16,992 nucleotides of DNA from an uncultured Clostridia bacterium (lineage in GTDB: Bacteria > Bacillota > Clostridia > Oscillospirales > CAG-272): NCBI GenBank assembly GCA_905235755.1, contig CAJONA010000007.1, positions 1 through 16,992 on the forward strand. Direction: 5' to 3'. The notes below the pieces were generated by a model. The model saw nothing but the letters and a program-made list of their open reading frames with translations, made no database searches and was not told the DNA's origin. The translations under genes were made by a program, and so were the position numbers. Shown here piece after piece: positions 15,634 through 16,992 of the stretch; the stretch's first letter is position 1; each line of letters starts with the position of its first letter.

Positions 15634-15853
15634 ACAAATCAAGCAAATAATCGTCGATGAACTCGGCAAAGATCCCGGAAACATAACGCCCGATGCGGAT
15701 TTGAGAAACGACATCGGCATCACATCGCTCGAACTTATAGGTATGATCATGGTGTTCGAGGACACATTTGACATATCCGTAAACGAAGACGAACTCGAAG
15801 ATATCAAAACTGTCAACGACATAGTGAGATACATAGAAAGGAAAAAAGCATGA
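15626..15853 (+). CDS. Acyl carrier protein dedicated to the operon
   Basis: Encodes 75 residues, the normal length of a discrete ACP. It is acidic and helical, with the phosphopantetheine site in DIGITSLELIG (29-39), where Ser34 is the attachment residue. Housekeeping ACPs usually have DSL; here it is TSL, as in some specialised carriers. The second helix MIMVFEDTFDI follows the usual pattern (acidic helix II, recognised by partner enzymes), and the C-terminal helix is NDIVRYIERKK. Its ATG overlaps the synthase stop by 8 bp, with AAGGAG at 15613-15618 inside that gene, and its own stop overlaps the next ATG (ATGA). It is therefore expressed in fixed ratio with the synthase and the second ligase and probably carries their acyl substrate. 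It lies apart from any fatty-acid synthesis genes, so it is not likely to be the main fatty-acid ACP. Confidence 0.93.
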   Translation: MFEQIKQIIVDELGKDPGNITPDADLRNDIGITSLELIGMIMVFEDTFDISVNEDELEDIKTVNDIVRYIERKKA

Positions 15854-16992
15854 AACCGTACGTAATGAAACCGGTCGCAGAATTTTCGTCTCTCAGAGAG
15901 ATGACGGAGATAGCCGTATCGCAAGCGCCGGACGTCGTCGCGTACAGATATAAAAGCGGCAACGACATAGTCGACGTTACTTACAGCGCGTTCTATGATC
16001 AGACGGAAAATCTCGGCGCGGCGCTGTGCGAGCTCGGACTCGGAAAAGCGCATTTCGCGTGCATCGCCGAAAACAGCTACAAGTGGATAGTCTCGATGTT
16101 CACTGCCCTGCGCACCGCAGGCGTGTTCATTCCGATAGACAAGGAGCTCCCCGCCGCCGACAAGATAAATCTTCTCACCGACAGCGACAGCGACGTGCTC
16201 TTTTACAGCGCAAAATACGAAGATTTCGTCGCCGAAAACAAAGATAAATTTCCGAACATAAAATACTTCGTCGCCTTTGACAAGGACGAAAACGACGGAA
16301 ACGTGCTCTCGATGAAGAAACTCATCAGTCACGGCGCAGATCTCGACAGGGCTGAATATGACGCGCTCCTCTCCGACGAAAACGAAGTCAAGATGATAGT
16401 ATACACCTCCGGCACCACCGGAATAGCAAAAGGCGTCATGCTCACCGAGCACAACCTCGTGTCCAGCATATATTACGGACTTTCCTGCTCGCAGATATAC
16501 GACACGGGACTTTCGGTTTTGCCGTACAACCACGTTTATGAATCGGTATGCGACATACTCGTAACGCACCATTTCCACGCGACGCTCTGCATCAACGACT
16601 CGCTCAAAGACGTGCTCAAAAACCTCAAGCTCTTCAAGCCCTCGCACATATATCTCGTCCCCGCTTTCACCGATCTGTTCTACACAAAGATAATGCAGAA
16701 CATCAAAAAGCAGGGCAAGGAAAAGAAGTTCAACTTTGCGCTTAAACTTTCGCGCGCGGCGCTCAAAGTCGGCATCGACCTCCGTCCCAAGCTCTTCAAA
16801 GAGATACGCGAAACGTTCGGCGGCAGACTGCGCCGCATCGTTTGCGGCGGCGCGCCGATACGCCCCGAGATCGGTCAATTCTTCGGCGACATCGGCATCG
16901 CGATGACAGGCGGCTACGGCATAACGGAGTGTTCGCCTCTCGTGTGCGTCAACGATCCCGACTCGAACGATTATCATACGGCGGGACACAGG
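15850..16992 (+). CDS. Long-chain-type AMP-binding acyl ligase (ligase 2), 3' end outside window
   Basis: The first 381 codons of an ANL-superfamily enzyme, open to the window end. The ATG at 15850 overlaps the ACP stop in ATGA, with AAAGGA upstream. Motifs: P-loop YTSGTTGIAKG (185-195), LPYNHVYE (224-231), IYLVPAFTDLFY (267-278), RRIVCGGAPIRPEI (328-341) and GYGITECSP (355-363). The helical KLSRAALKVGIDLRPKLFKEIRETFGG linker region (299-325) before RLRRIVCGGAP is typical of long-chain fatty acyl-CoA synthetases (FACL/FadD15-like). Ligase 1 lacks it, so the two are not recent duplicates. The C-terminal hinge and catalytic Lys lie beyond the window. Its place next to the ACP makes it a good candidate for loading that ACP with a fatty acid, as the acyl-ACP synthetase does in Caulobacter sphingolipid synthesis. 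Whether it continues as a fusion with another domain cannot be seen. Confidence 0.9.
   Translation, partial: MKPYVMKPVAEFSSLREMTEIAVSQAPDVVAYRYKSGNDIVDVTYSAFYDQTENLGAALCELGLGKAHFACIAENSYKWIVSMFTALRTAGVFIPIDKELPAADKINLLTDSDSDVLFYSAKYEDFVAENKDKFPNIKYFVAFDKDENDGNVLSMKKLISHGADLDRAEYDALLSDENEVKMIVYTSGTTGIAKGVMLTEHNLVSSIYYGLSCSQIYDTGLSVLPYNHVYESVCDILVTHHFHATLCINDSLKDVLKNLKLFKPSHIYLVPAFTDLFYTKIMQNIKKQGKEKKFNFALKLSRAALKVGIDLRPKLFKEIRETFGGRLRRIVCGGAPIRPEIGQFFGDIGIAMTGGYGITECSPLVCVNDPDSNDYHTAGHR

Noticed and set aside
14859..15650. 263-codon open frame on the + strand, and a 196-codon - strand frame at 14758-15348
   Set aside because: Both are shadows of the alpha-oxoamine synthase, whose own frame has the complete PLP site. 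The shadow products are Arg-rich with no motif.
15349..16989. 546-codon open frame on the - strand
   Set aside because: It lies opposite the SPT-like, ACP and ligase 2 genes, which carry clear family motifs. Its translation is rich in Arg/Val/His with no recognisable domain, as expected of an antisense shadow in this codon style.
1..16992. tRNA, rRNA, CRISPR array, insertion sequence or integrase
   Set aside because: I looked for cloverleaf-like segments, regularly spaced direct repeats, and transposase or integrase motifs and saw none. The only notable repeat is the palindrome at 11113-11210.

Overview
The window looks like chromosomal DNA from a Gram-positive anaerobe of the class Clostridia, probably an uncultured gut or rumen lineage. 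This rests on gene content: an RqcH/FbpA-type NFACT protein, a YfhO-family membrane glycosyltransferase, a free-standing OadA-type carboxyltransferase with no fused biotinyl domain, a GCxLGK-type ADP-ribosylglycohydrolase, and strong AGGAGG-like ribosome binding sites. The assignment is an inference; no rRNA or tRNA is present to fix it.

Left edge (1-1383, + strand): the 3' end of an oxaloacetate decarboxylase/pyruvate carboxylase-type carboxyltransferase overlaps an uncharacterised protein resembling a degenerate PAS/histidine-kinase protein. A very strong symmetric terminator closes this unit and also serves the convergent unit to its right.

Middle (1382-11028, - strand): a probable operon reads MOP-family flippase -> MTA/SAH nucleosidase -> ADP-ribosylglycohydrolase -> PfkB/ribokinase-like kinase. 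Three of its four products act on ribose or ribosyl N-glycosides. Upstream are rqcH (ribosome quality control) and a 1069-residue YfhO-family protein. A 98-bp imperfect palindrome at 11113-11210 carries two back-to-back promoters, one for yfhO (-) and one for a small protein of unknown function (+).

Right side (11766 to the window end, + strand): a tightly packed operon encodes (1) a stand-alone 2-oxoacid-dehydrogenase-E2/CAT-fold acyltransferase homologue whose usual catalytic His is Glu, (2) an acyl-CoA/acyl-ACP ligase-type AMP-binding enzyme, (3) an alpha-oxoamine synthase whose active-site sequence resembles serine palmitoyltransferase more than BioF or Kbl, (4) a dedicated acyl carrier protein, and (5) a second, long-chain-type AMP-binding ligase cut off by the window end. 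Genes 3-4 and 4-5 overlap by 8 and 4 bp.

The grouping of SPT-like enzyme, ACP and acyl ligase mirrors the logic of bacterial sphingolipid synthesis loci such as that of Caulobacter. It suggests that this organism makes a sphingoid-base-like amino lipid or an alpha-aminoketone, with the E2-like protein as a candidate acyltransferase. This operon is the most interesting part of the window. Its product is inferred, not shown.
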